From Archivesica marissinica (taxonomy: Eukaryota > Mollusca > Bivalvia > Venerida > Vesicomyidae), in NCBI GenBank assembly GCA_014843695.1, contig CM026397.1, forward strand, positions 43,754,780-43,818,779: a DNA stretch of 64,000 nt, read 5' to 3'. Numbering within the stretch: position 1 is the first letter of the stretch; each line of letters begins with the position of its first letter. This document shows, piece after piece, positions 13,753-26,800 of the stretch. The position numbers were made by a program, and so were the translations under genes. The notes below the pieces were generated by a model that searched no databases, was not told the DNA's origin, and worked only from the letters and a program-made list of their open reading frames with translations.

Positions 13753-15100
13753 AATCACATGTCCCTCACAGGGGGCCTCTCCGTGGCTGAGTGTTACTGT
13801 TGTTGACCTCTAATCACATATCCCTCACAGGGGGGCCTCTCCGTGGCCGAGTGTTACTGTTGTTGACCTCTAATCACATGTCCCTCACAGGGGGCGGGGC
13901 CTCTCTGTGGCCGCGTGTTACTGTTGTTGACCTCTAATCACATGTCCCTCACAGGGGGGCCTCTCCATGGCCGAGTGTTACAGTTGTTGACCTCTAATCA
14001 CATGTCCCTCACAGGGGGGCCTCTCCATGGCCGAGTGTTACAGTTGTTGACCTCTAATCACATGTCCCTCACAGGGGGGCCTCTCCATGGCCGAGTGTTA
14101 CAGTTGTTGACCTCTAAACACATGTCCCTCACAGGGGGGCCTCTCCATGGCCGAGTGTTACTGTTGTTGACCTCTAATCACATATCCCTCACAGGGGGGC
14201 CTCTCTGTGGCCGAGTGTTACTGTTGTTGACCTCTAATCACATATCCCTCACAGGGGGGCCTCTCTGTGGCCGAGTGTTACTGTTGTTGACCTCTAATCA
14301 CATATCCCTCACAGGGGGGCCTCTCTGTGGCCGAGTGTTACTGTTGTTGACCTCTAATCACACGTCCCTCACAGGGGGGCCTCTCTGTGGCCGAGTGTTA
14401 CAGTTGTTGACCTCTAATCACACGTCCCTCACAGGGGGGCCTCTCTGTGGCCGAGTGTTACAGTTGTTGACCTCTAATCACACGTCCCTCACAGGGGGGC
14501 CTCTCCATGGCCGAGTGTTACTGTTGTTGACCTCTAATCACAGGTCCCTCACAGGGGGGCCTCTCTGTGGCAGAGTGTTACAGTTGTTGACCTCTAATCA
14601 CACGTTCCTCACAGGGGGGCCTCTCTGTGGCCGAGTGTTACAGTTGTTGACCTCTAATCACACGTCCCTCACAGGGGGGCCTCTCCATGGCCGAGTGTTA
14701 CTGTTGTTGACCTCTAATCACACGTCCCTCACAGGGGGGCCTCTCTGTGGCCGAGTGTTACAGTTGTTGACCTCTAATCACACGTCCCTCACAGGGGGGC
14801 CTCTCCGTGGCCGAGTGTTACTGTTGTTGACCTCTAATCACACGTCCCTCACAGGGGGGCCTCTCTGTGGCCGAGTGTTACAGTTGTTGACCTCTAATCA
14901 CACGTCCCTCACAGGGGGGCCTCTCTGTGGCCGAGTGTTACAGTTGTTGACCTCTAATCACACGTCCCTCACAGGGGGCCTCTCTGTGGCCGAGTGTTAC
15001 GGTTGTTGACCTCTAATCACACGTCCCTCACAGGGGGGCCTCTCCATGGCCGAGTGTTACGGTTGTTGACCTCTAATCACACGTCCCTCACAGGGGGCCT
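13753..15100 (+). repeat. 60 bp array carrying the SINE head, about 22 copies
   Basis: The unit is 60 bp: flanking DNA (GTTGACCTCTAATCACA, TCCCTCACAG) plus the SINE head GGCCTCTCCATGGCCGAGTG. Copies from 13920 to 14940 keep exact 60 bp spacing. Frame + is open through it because 60 is divisible by three. Confidence 0.93.
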
Positions 15101-15119
15101 CTCCGAAGTGAGGAAGCTA

Positions 15120-15562
15120 TTCACCTGTCTTTCGGAGGTTGGTGGTTCATCAGCTATTCAGCTGTCTTGCGGAGGTTGGTGGTTCATCAGCTATTCAGCT
15201 GTCTTGCGGAGGTTGGTGGTTCATCAGCTATTCAGCTGTCTTGCGGAGGTTGGTGGTTCATCAGCTATTCAGCTGTCTTGCGGAGGTTGGTGGTTCATCA
15301 GCTATTCAGCTGTCTTGTGGAGGTTGGTGGTTCATCAGCTATTCAGCTGTCTTGCGGAGGTTGGTGGTTCATCAGCTATTCAGCTGTCTTGCGGAGGTTG
15401 GTGGTTCATCAGCTATTCAGCTGTCTTGCGGAGGTTGGTGGTTCATCAGCTATTCAGCTGTCTTGCGGAGGTTGGTGGTTCATCAGCTATTCAGCTGTCT
15501 TGTGGAGGTTGGTGGTTCATCAGCTATTCAGCTGTCTTGCGGAGGTTGGTGGTTCATCTCGG
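15120..15562 (+). repeat. 37 bp array of the SINE middle segment, about 12 copies
   Basis: The unit is 37 bp: GGAGGTTGGTGGTTCATCAG followed by CTATTCAGCTGTCTTGC. Three units make 111 bp, so all three + frames cycle through the same 37 residues. It merges on the right into the single-copy SINE body. Confidence 0.93.
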
Positions 15563-15689
15563 GTGCCCTACCTGCCTGAAATACTGGTCGAACAGCGCAA
15601 CTGGGGTCGTCCTCCACCAATAATAGCCGGAGAGTCGCCATATGACCTGTGAGCTATTTGTCGAGACTTTGAACACCCAAAACAAAACT

Positions 15690-16085
15690 ACATTGCATTT
15701 TATATATCATTATATCCAATTTATATGTCAATATATCTATTTTATATATCATTATATCCAATTTATATGTCAATATATCTATTTTATATATCATTATATC
15801 CAATTTACATGTCAATATATCTATTTTATATATCATTATATCCAATTTATATGTCAATATATCTATTTTATATATCATTATATCCAATTTACATGTCAAT
15901 ATATCTATTTTATATATCATTATATCCAATTTACATGTCAATATATCTATTTTATATATCATTATATCCAATTTATATATCAATATATCTATTTTATATA
16001 TCATTATATCCAATTTATATGTCAATATATCTATTTTATATATCATTATATCCAATTTATATGTCAATATATCTATTTTAATATC
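15690..16085. repeat. 42 bp AT-rich minisatellite, about 9.5 copies
   Basis: The unit is 42 bp, TATATATCATTATATCCAAT followed by TTATATGTCAATATATCTATTT, almost pure A/T. It lies 130 bases upstream of USP exon 3. Open frames of hydrophobic I/Y/F residues on both strands reflect composition, not genes. Confidence 0.92.
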
Positions 16086-16215
16086 AATATTTCTAATTTG
16101 CTAAATACAAGTTGCTTTGGTAATTATTCCCGTTTTATTTTTGTTTTTTTTAGAAATGTTTCTATTTATTTTATTATTGAAATAATATACAGTTGATATC
16201 TTACCAATATTTCAG

Positions 16216-16293
16216 GTGCCAGCAAAAAGTGAGTGCTCTGAAAACACTCACAATACTCAGAGCACCCACCGTCCTAACGCTGCAATTGAAAAG
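16216..16293 (+). CDS. USP36: USP36/42-type ubiquitin-specific protease, internal exon 3
   Basis: A 78 nt exon between acceptor CAATATTTCAG and donor GTATAG. The first base completes AG|G (Arg). The exon then encodes CQQKVSALKTLTILRAP and TVLTLQLK, ending with two bases of the Arg codon of the LKRF motif. This supplies the second half of the zinc CxxC (CQRC across the splice) and the strand before the core QLKRF box found in USP proteases. Phases match on both sides. Confidence 0.9.
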
Positions 16294-16850
16294 GTATAGT
16301 GTACCATCTCTAGTAGTAAATATACCGTATAAAGTGTTTGGTGTATGAAACAATATTTGTGAGTCAAACTTGATGGAAGTAAAATATATTAACAATAATG
16401 ACAATATTTTTGCAAGGAGTGGCTGGAATTGTCCTCTATTTTCACTTCTCTACTTATCCTCCTCTATTTTGCTGTATATAAACTGTGATCTAAATTTATA
16501 TATCTTTTACTTATGTGCTATCCTCTATATTCTACTCTGGTTCTCATCCTCCTATGTTTACATAAACAGATATATCTCTATAATGTTAGAACTCTGTAGC
16601 TGTGTTTCAAGAGTATAATATCAAATGTTAAACTGTAATACGGTGAAATTGTTTTTATGTTTCTGTGTATATAAATATGAAAAAACAAATAAACGGGTTG
16701 CTCCATGGCAACTCAAAAATGAAAAAAGAAGAATAATTCCAGAGTCAGAACAGTTTTCATTGTTTGACAATCATAATGCTTTCATTGGGGTTGAGTTGGA
16801 CACAAGCATTGACTGTTCAAGTATGAAATATGGACATTGCTTTATTTCAG
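16294..16850 (+). other. USP intron 3, nothing recognised
   Basis: A 557 bp AT-rich intron, the only USP intron in the window without a minisatellite. I see no mobile element or coding signal in it. Confidence 0.6.
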
Positions 16851-16947
16851 GTTTCGGTTCAGCTACAGTGGACACAGTACGAAGCTATCGAATACCGTGC
16901 TGTATCCACAACAGCTGGACATCAGACAGTACATGTCCAATAAACAA
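16851..16947 (+). CDS. USP36: USP36/42-type ubiquitin-specific protease, internal exon 4, last one seen
   Basis: A 97 nt exon with acceptor GCTTTATTTCAG and consensus donor GTAAGTAG. The first base completes the LKR codon. The 32 following codons encode FRFSYSGHSTKLSNTVLYP and QQLDIRQYMSNKQ, equivalent to the USP36/42 segment after LKRF that ends in LDIRPYMS. The exon ends in phase 0. The next exon should carry the catalytic His box (LYAVLVH...GHYY) and the Asn/Asp residue. I do not find it before the arrays begin at about 17.0 kb, nor elsewhere on the + strand here. Confidence 0.88.
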
Positions 16948-17007
16948 GTAAGTAGTGTTCAAAGATTTTAGTATTCATCTGAAAATGAACAACGCTGCCA
17001 GTTCGAT

Positions 17008-17815
17008 TTTACTGGGTTACCCTATCCTACAGCATCCAGATCTTATACTTGTGTATTGCAGAAGTTTGTTATATTTACTGGGTTACCCAGATCTTATACT
17101 TGTGTATTGCAGAAGTTTGTTATATTTACTGGGTTACCCTATGGTACAGCATCCATATCTTATACTTGTGTATTGCAGAAGTTTGTTATATTTACTGGGT
17201 TACCCTATGGTACAGCATCCAGATCTTATACTTGTGTATTGCAGAAGTTTGTTATATTTACTGGGTTACCCAGATCTTATACTTGTGTATTGCAGAAGTT
17301 TGTTATATTTACTGGGTTACCCAGATCTTATACTTGTGTATTGCAGAAGTTTGTTATATTTACTGGGTTACCCAGATCTTATACTTGTGTATTGCAGAAG
17401 TTTGTTATATTTACTGGGTTACCCTATCATACATCATCCAGATCTTATACTTGTGTATTGCAGAAGTTTGTTATATTTACTGGGTTACCCTATCGTACAT
17501 CATCCATATCTTATACTTGTGTATTGCAGAAGTTTGTTATATTTACTGGGTTACCCAGATCTTATACTTGTGTATTGCAGAAGTTTGTTATATTTACTGG
17601 GTTACCCAGATCTAATACTTGTGTATTTCAGAAGTTTGTAATATTTACTGGGTTACCCTACTGTACATCATCGAGATCTTATACTTGTGTATTGCAGAAG
17701 TTTGTAATATTTACTGGGTTACCCTATTGTACATCATCGAGATCTTATACTTGTGTATTGCAGAAGTTTATTATATATACTGGGGTACCCTATCGTACAT
17801 CATCCAGATCTTCCC
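17008..17815. repeat. 51/66 bp minisatellite, about 14 copies of two unit lengths
   Basis: The core is AGATCTTATACTTGTGTATT, then GCAGAAGTTTGTTATATTTA and CTGGGTTACCC (51 bp). Some units carry a 15 bp insertion (TATCGTACATCATCC type), giving 66 bp. Each unit contains an acceptor-like TTGTGTATTGCAG, but the following sequence does not encode the expected USP residues. Both lengths are multiples of three, so all + frames stay open. Confidence 0.9.
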
Positions 17816-20800
17816 GCTAGTGTAATTAAGTTATCAGCTAGTGTACTTACGTTACCGGCTAGTGTACTTATGTTACCAGCTAGTGTACTTATGTTACTGG
17901 CTAGTGTACTTACGTTACCGGCTAGTGTACTTATGTTACTGGCTAGTGTACTTATGTTACTGGCTAGTGTACTTAAGTTATCAGCTAGTGTACTTATGTT
18001 ACCAGCTAGTGTACTTATGTTACCAGCTAGTGTACTTATGTTACCAGCTAGTGTACTTATGTTACCGGCTAGTGTACTTATGTTACTGGCTAGTGTACTT
18101 ACGTTACCGGCTAGTGTACTTATGTTACTGGCTAGTGTACTTATGTTACTGGCTAGTGTACTTAAGTTATCAGCTAGTGTACTTATGTTACCAGCTAGTG
18201 TACTTATGTTACCAGCTAGTGTACTTATGTTACCAGCTAGTGTACTTATGTTACCAGCTAGTGTACTTATGTTACTGGCTAGTGTACTTACGTTACCGGC
18301 TAGTGTACTTATGTTACCAGCTAGTGTACTTATGTTACCAGCTAGAGTACTTATGTTACCGGTTAGTGTACTTATGTTACCAGCTAGTGTACTTATGTTA
18401 CCGGCTAGTGTACTTATGTTACCGGCTAGTGTACTTTTGTTATCAGCTAGTGTACTTATGTTACCAGCTAGTGTACTTATGTTACCGGCTAGTGTACTTA
18501 TGTTACTGGCTAGTGTACTTATGTTACTGGCTAGTGTACTTATGTTACTGGCTAGTGTACTTATGTTACTGGCTAGTGTACTTATGTTACTGGCTAGTGT
18601 ACTTATGTTACCAGCTAGTGTACTCAAGTTACTGGCTAGTGTACTTATGTTACCGGCTAGTGTACTTATGTTACTGGCTAGTGTACTTATGTTACTGGCT
18701 AGTGTACTTATGTTACTGGCTAGTGTACTTATGTTACTGGCTAGTGTACTTATGTTACTGGCTAGTGTACTTATGTTACTGGCTAGTGTACTTATGTTAC
18801 TGGCTAGTGTACTTATGTTACTGGCTAGTGTACTTATGTTACTGGCTAGTGTACTTATGTTACCAGCTAGTGTACTTATGTTACCAGCTAGTGTACTTAT
18901 GTTACTGGCTAGTGTACTTATGTTACTGGCTAGTGTACTTATGTTACTGGCTAGTGTACTTATGTTACTGGCTAGTGTACTTATGTTACTGGCTAGTGTA
19001 CTTATGTTACTGGCTAGTGTACTTATGTTACCAGCTAGTGTACTTATGTTACCAGCTAGTGTACTTATGTTACTGGCTAGTGTACTTATGTTACTGGCTA
19101 GTGTACTTATGTTACCAGCTAGTGTACTTATGTTACCAGCTAGTGTACTTATGTTACTGGCTAGTGTACTTATGTTACCGGCTAGTGTACTTATGTTACC
19201 GGCTAGTGTACTTATGTTACCGGCTAGTGTACTTATGTTACCAGCTAGTGTACTTATGTTACCAGCTAGTGTACTTATGTTACCGGCTAGTGTACTTATG
19301 TTACTGGCTAGTGTACTTATGTTACTGGCTAGTGTACTTATGTTACTGGCTAGTGTACTTATGTTACTGGCTAGTGTACTTATGTTACTGGCTAGTGTAC
19401 TTATGTTACTGGCTAGTGTACTTATGTTACTGGCTAGTGTACTTATGTTACTGGCTAGTGTACTTATGTTACTGGCTAGTGTACTTATGTTACTGGCTAG
19501 TGTACTTATGTTACTGGCTAGTGTACTTATGTTACTGGCTAGTGTACTTATGTTACTGGCTAGTGTACTTATGTTACTGGCTAGTGTACTTATGTTACTG
19601 GCTATTGTACTTATGTTACTGGCTAGTGTACTTATGTTACTGGCTAGTGTACTTATGTTACTGGCTAGTGTACTTATGTTACTGGCTAGTGTACTTATGT
19701 TACTGGCTAGTGTACTTATGTTACTGGCTAGTGTACTTATGTTACTGGCTAGTGTACTTATGTTACTGGCTAGTGTACTTATGTTACTGGCTAGTGTACT
19801 TATGTTACTGGCTAGTGTACTTATGTTACTGGCTAGTGTACTTATGTTACCGGCTAGTGTACTTATGTTACTGGCTAGTGTACTTATGTTACTGGCTAGT
19901 GTACTTATGTTACTGGCTAGTGTACTTATGTTACTGGCTAGTGTACTTATGTTACTGGCTAGTGTACTTATGTTACTGGCTAGTGTACTTATGTTACTGG
20001 CTAGTGTACTTATGTTACTGGCTAGTGTACTTATGTTACCGGCTAGTGTACTTATGTTACTGGCTAGTGTACTTATGTTACCGGCTAGTGTACTTATGTT
20101 ACTGGCTAGTGTACTTAAGTTATCAGCTAGTGTACTTATGTTACTGGCTAGTGTACTTATGTTACCAGCTAGTGTACTTATGTTACTGGCTAGTGTACTT
20201 ATGTTACTGGCTAGTGTACTTAAGTTATCAGCTAGTGTACTTATGTTACCAGCTAGTGTACTTATGTTACTGGCTAGTGTACTTATGTTACTGGCTAGTG
20301 TACTTATGTTACTGGCTAGTGTACTTATGTTACTGGCTAGTGTACTTATGTTACTGGCTAGTGTACTTATGTTACTGGCTAGTGTACTTATGTTACTGGC
20401 TAGTGTACTTATGTTACTGGCTAGTGTACTTATGTTACTGGCTAGTGTACTTATGTTACCAGCTAGTGTACTTATGTTACCGGCTAGTGTACTTATGTTC
20501 CGGCTAGTGTACTTATGTTACCAGCTAGTGTACTCAAGTTACTGGCTAGTGTACTTATGTTACTGGCTAGTGTACTTATGTTACTGGCTAGTGTACTTAT
20601 GTTACTGGCTAGTGTACTTATGTTACTGGCTAGTGTACTTATGTTACCGGCTAGTGTACTTATGTTACCAGCTAGTGTACTTATCTTACCGGCTAGTGTA
20701 CTTATGTTACCAGCTAGTGTACTTATGTTACCAGCTAGTGCACTCAAGTTACCGGCTAGTGTACTTATGTTACTGGCTAGTGTACTTATGTTACCAGCTA

Positions 20801-23800
20801 GTATACTTATGTTACCAGCTAGTGTACTTATGTTCCGGCTAGTGTACTTATGTTACCGGCTAGTGTACTTATGTTACCGGCTAGTGTACTTATGTTACTG
20901 GCTAGTGTACTTATGTTACTGGCTAGTGTACTTATGTTACTGGCTAGTGTACTTATGTTACTGCTAGTGTACTTATGTTACTGGCTAGTGTACTTATGTT
21001 ACGGCTATTGTACTTATGTTACTGGCTAGTGTACTTATGTTACTGGCTAGTGTACTTATGTTACTGCTAGTGTACTTATGTTACTGGCTAGTGTACTTAT
21101 GTTACTGGCTATTGTACTTATGTTACTGGCTAGTGTACTTATGTTACCAGCTAGTGTACTTATGTTACTGGCTAGTGTACTCAAGTTACCGGCTAGTGTA
21201 CTTGAGTTACTGGCTAGTGTACTTATGTTACTGGCTAGTGTACTTACGTTACCGGCTAGTGTACTTATGTTACTGGCTAGTGTACTTATGTTACCAGCTA
21301 GTGTACTTATGTTACCGGCTAGTGTACTTATGTTACTGGCTAGGGTACTTATGTTACTGGCTAGTGTACTTATGTTACTGGCTAGTGTACTTATGTTACT
21401 GGCTAGTGTACTTATGTTACTGGCTAGTGTACTTATGTTACCAGCTAGTGTACTTATGTTACTGGCTAGTGTACTTATGTTACCGGCTAGTGTACTTATG
21501 TTACTGGCTAGTGTACTTATGTTACTGGCTAGTGTACTTATGTTACTGGCTAGTGTACTTATGTTACTGGCTAGTGTACTTATGTTACTGGCTAGTGTAC
21601 TTATGTTACTGGCTAGTGTACTTATGTTACTGGCTAGTGTACTTATGTTACCGGCTAGTGTACTTATGTTACTGGCTAGTGTACTTAGTTACTGGCTAGT
21701 GTACTTATGTTACTGGCTAGTGTACTTATGTTACTGGCTAGTGTACTTATGTTACTGGCTAGTGTACTTATGTTACTGGCTAGTGTACTTATGTTACTGG
21801 CTAGTGTACTTATGTTACTGGCTAGTGTACTTATGTTACTGGCTAGTGAACTTATGTTACTGGCTAGTGTACTTATGTTACCGGCTAGTGTACTTATGTT
21901 ACCAGCTAGTGTACTTATCTTACCGGCTAGTGTACTTATGTTACCAGCTAGTGTACTTATGTTACCAGCTAGTGCACTCAAGTTACCGGCTAGTGTACTT
22001 ATGTTACTGGCTAGTGTACTTATGTTACCAGCTAGTATACTTATGTTACCAGCTAGTGTACTTATGTTCCGGCTAGTGTACTTATGTTACCGGCTAGTGT
22101 ACTTATGTTACCGGCTAGTGTACTTATGTTACTGGCTAGTGTACTTATGTTACTGGCTAGTGTACTTATGTTACTGGCTAGTGTACTTATGTTACTGGCT
22201 AGTGTACTTATGTTACTGGCTAGTGTACTTATGTTACTGGCTATTGTACTTATGTTACTGGCTAGTGTACTTATGTTACTGGCTAGTGTACTTATGTTAC
22301 TGGCTAGTGTACTTATGTTACTGGCTAGTGTACTTATGTTACTGGCTATTGTACTTATGTTACTGGCTAGTGTACTTATGTTACCAGCTAGTGTACTTAT
22401 GTTACTGGCTAGTGTACTCAAGTTACCGGCTAGTGTACTTGAGTTACTGGCTAGTGTACTTATGTTACTGGCTAGTGTACTTACGTTACCGGCTAGTGTA
22501 CTTATGTTACTGGCTAGTGTACTTATGTTACTGGCTAGTGTACTTAAGTTATCAGCTAGTGTACTTACGTTACCGGCTAGTGTACTAATGTTACCAGCTA
22601 GTGTACTTATGTTACTGGCTAGTGTACTTACGTTACCGGCTAGTGTACTTATGTTACTGGCTAGTGTACTTATGTTACTGGCTAGTGTACTTAAGTTATC
22701 AGCTAGTGTACTTATGTTACCAGCTAGTGTACTTATGTTACCAGCTAGTGTACTTATGTTACCGGCTAGTGTACTTATGTTACTGGCTAGTGTACTTACG
22801 TTACCGGCTAGTGTACTTATGTTACTGGCTAGTGTACTTATGTTACTGGCTAGTGTACTTAAGTTACTGGCTAGTGTACTTAAGTTATCAGCTAGTGTAC
22901 TTATGTTACCAGCTAGTGTACTTATGTTACCAGCTAGTGTACTTATGTTACCAGCTAGTGTACTTATGTTACCAGCTAGTGTACTTATGTTACCAGCTAG
23001 TGTACTTATGTTACTGGCTAGTGTACTTATGTTACCGGCTAGTGTACTTATGTTACTGGCTAGTGTACTTAAGTTATCAGCTAGTGTACTTATGTTACTG
23101 GCTAGTGTACTTATGTTACCAGCTAGTGTACTTATGTTACTGGCTAGTGTACTTATGTTACTGGATAGTGTACTTAAGTTATCAGCTAGTGTACTTATGT
23201 TACCAGCTAGTGTACTTATGTTACCAGCTAGTGTACTTATGTTACTGGCTAGTGTACTTATGTTACTGGCTAGTGTACTTATGTTACTGGCTAGTGTACT
23301 TATGTTACTGGCTAGTGTACTTATGTTACTGGCTAGTGTACTTATGTTACTGGCTAGTGTACTTATGTTACTGGCTAGTGTACTTATGTTACTGGCTAGT
23401 GTACTTATGTTACTGGCTAGTGTACTCAAGTTACCAGCTAGTGTACTTATGTTACCGGCTAGTGTACTTATGTTCCGGCTAGTGTACTTATGTTACCAGC
23501 TAGTGTACTCAAGTTACTGGCTAGTGTACTTATGTTACTGGCTAGTGTACTTATGTTACTGGCTAGTGTACTTATGTTACTGGCTAGTGTACTTATGTTA
23601 CTGGCTAGTGTACTTATGTTACCGGCTAGTGTACTTATGTTACCAGCTAGTGTACTTATCTTACCGGCTAGTGTACTTATGTTACCAGCTAGTGTACTTA
23701 TGTTACCAGCTAGTGCACTCAAGTTACCGGCTAGTGTACTTATGTTACTGGCTAGTGTACTTATGTTACCAGCTAGTATACTTATGTTACCAGCTAGTGT

Positions 23801-26800
23801 ACTTATGTTCCGGCTAGTGTACTTATGTTACCGGCTAGTGTACTTATGTTACCGGCTAGTGTACTTATGTTACTGGCTAGTGTACTTATGTTACTGGCTA
23901 GTGTACTTATGTTACTGGCTAGTGTACTTATGTTACTGGCTAGTGTACTTATGTTACTGGCTAGTGTACTTATGTTACTGGCTAGTGTACTTATGTTACT
24001 GGCTAGTGTACTCAGTTACCGGCTAGTGTACTTGAGTTACTGGCTAGTGTACTTATGTTACTGGCTAGTGTACTTACGTTACCGGCTAGTGTACTTATGT
24101 TACTGGCTAGTGTACTTATGTTACTGGCTAGTGTACTTAAGTTACCGGCTAGTGTACTTACATTACCGGCTAGTGTACTTATGTTACCGGCTAGTGTACT
24201 TATGTTACCGGCTAGTGTACTTATGTTACCGGCTAGTGTACTTATGTTACTGGCTAGTGTACTTATGTTACCGGCTAGTGTACTTATGTTACCGGCTAGT
24301 GTACTTATGTTACCGGCTAGTGTACTTATGTTACCGGCTAGTGTACTTATGTTACTGGCTAGTGTACTTATGTTACTGGCTAGTGTACTTATGTTACCGG
24401 CTAGTGTACTTATGTTACCGGCTAGTGTACTTATGTTACCGGCTAGTGTACTTATGTTACCAGCTAGTGTACTTATGTTACCGGCTAGTGTACTTACATT
24501 ACCGGCTAGTGTACTTACATTACCGGCTAGTGTACTTATGTTACCGGCTAGTGTACTTACATTACCGGCTAGTGTACTTATGTTACCGGCTAGTGTACTT
24601 ACGTTACCGGCTAGTGTACTTATGTTACCAGCTAGTGTACTTATGTTACCGGCTAGTGTACTTAAGTTACCGGCTAGTGTACTTACATTACCGGCTAGTG
24701 TACTTATGTTACCGGCTAGTGTACTTATGTTACTGGCTAGTGTACTTATGTTACTGGCTAGTGTACTTAAGTTACCAGCTAGTGTACTTATGTTACCAGC
24801 TAGTGTACTTATGTTACCGGCTAGTGTACTTATGTTACTGGCTAGTGTACTTATGTTACTGGCTAGTGTACTTATGTTACTGGCTAGTGTACTTATGTTA
24901 CTGGCTAGTGTACTTATGTTACTGGCTAGTGTACTTATGTTACTGGCTAGTGTACTTATGTTACTGGCTAGTGTACTCAAGTTACCAGCTAGTGTACATA
25001 TGTTACCGGCTAGTGTACTTATGTTACCAGCTAGTGTACTCAAGTTACTGGCTAGTGTACTTATGTTACTGGCTAGTGTACTTATGTTACTGGCTAGTGT
25101 ACTTATGTTACTGGCTAGTGTACTTATGTTACTGGCTAGTGTACTTATGTTACCGGCTAGTGTACTTATGTTACCAGCTAGTGTACTTATCTTACCGGCT
25201 AGTGTACTTATGTTACCAGCTAGTGTACTTATGTTACCAGCTAGTGTACTCAAGTTACCGGCTAGTGTACTTATGTTACTGGCTAGTGTACTTATGTTAC
25301 CAGCTAGTATACTTATGTTACCAGCTAGTGTACTTATGTTCCGGCTAGTGTACTTATGTTACCGGCTAGTGTACTTATGTTACCGGCTAGTGTACTTATG
25401 TTACTGGCTAGTGTACTTATGTTACTGGCTAGTGTACTTATGTTACTGGCTAGTGTACTTATGTTACTGGCTAGTGTACTTATGTTACTGGCTAGTGTAC
25501 TTATGTTACTGGCTAGTGTACTTATGTTACTGGCTAGTGTACTTATGTTACTGGCTAGTGTACTTATGTTACTGGCTAGTGTACTTATGTTACTGGCTAT
25601 TGTACTTATGTTACTGGCTAGTGTACTTATGTTACCAGCTAGTGTACTTATGTTACTGGCTAGTGTACTCAAGTTACCGGCTAGTGTACTTGAGTTACTG
25701 GCTAGTGTACTTATGTTACTGGCTAGTGTACTTACGTTACCGGCTAGTGTACTTATGTTACTGGCTAGTGTACTTATGTTACTGGCTAGTGTACTTAAGT
25801 TATCAGCTAGTGTACTTATGTTACCAGCTAGTGCACTCAAGTTACCGGCTAGTGTACTTATGTTACTGGCTAGTGTACTTATGTTACCAGCTAGTGTACT
25901 TATGTTACCAGCTAGTGTACTTATGTTCCGGCTAGTGTACTTATGTTACCGGCTAGTGTACTTATGTTACCGGCTAGTGTACTTATGTTACTGGCTAGTG
26001 TACTTATGTTACTGGCTAGTGTACTTATGTTACTGGCTAGTGTACTTATGTTACTGGCTAGTGTACTTATGTTACTGGCTAGTGTACTTATGTTACTGGC
26101 TATTGTACTTATGTTACTGGCTAGTGTACTTATGTTACTGGCTAGTGTACTTATGTTACTGGCTAGTGTACTTATGTTACTGGCTAGTGTACTTATGTTA
26201 CTGGCTATTGTACTTATGTTACTGGCTAGTGTACTTATGTTACCAGCTAGTGTACTTATGTTACTGGCTAGTGTACTCAAGTTACCGGCTAGTGTACTTG
26301 AGTTACTGGCTAGTGTACTTATGTTACTGGCTAGTGTACTTACGTTACCGGCTAGTGTACTTATGTTACTGGCTAGTGTACTTATGTTACTGGCTAGTGT
26401 ACTTAAGTTATCAGCTAGTGTACTTATGTTACCGGCTAGTGTACTTATGTTACCAGCTAGTGTACTTATGTTACTGGCTAGTGTACTTATGTTACCGGCT
26501 AGTGTACTTATGTTACTGGCTAGTGTACTTATGTTACTGGCTAGTGTACTTAAGTTATCAGCTAGTGTACTTATGTTACCAGCTAGTGTACTTATGTTAC
26601 CAGCTAGTGTACTTATGTTACCGGCTAGTGTACTTATGTTACTGGCTAGTGTACTTACGTTACCGGCTAGTGTACTTATGTTACTGGCTAGTGTACTTAT
26701 GTTACCGGCTAGTGTACTTAAGTTATCAGCTAGTGTACTTATGTTACCAGCTAGTGTACTTATGTTACCAGCTAGTGTACTTATGTTACCGGCTAGTGTA

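Larger units (their letters stand above)
13753..15679 (+). mobile_element. SINE split and inflated by two internal tandem expansions
   Basis: Read in order, the parts are a SINE head (GGCCTCTCCGTGGCCGAGTG) with 5' flank repeated about 22 times, GAAGTGAGGAAGCTATTC, a middle piece (GGAGGTTGGTGGTTCATC) repeated about 12 times, and an unrepeated 3' body ending AGTCGCCATATGACCTGTGA and ACTTTGAACACCC. Related 3' bodies lie on the - strand at 40165-40292 and 42286-42400. Head, middle and tail therefore look like one SINE insertion in which two segments later amplified. It lies in the intron between USP exons 2 and 3. Confidence 0.7.

Noticed and set aside
17030..17815. Repeated USP exon starts (TTGTGTATTGCAG followed by AAGTTTGTTATATT)
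   Set aside because: The translation in the required phase (KFVIFTGLP) does not match the His-box region expected after exon 4.
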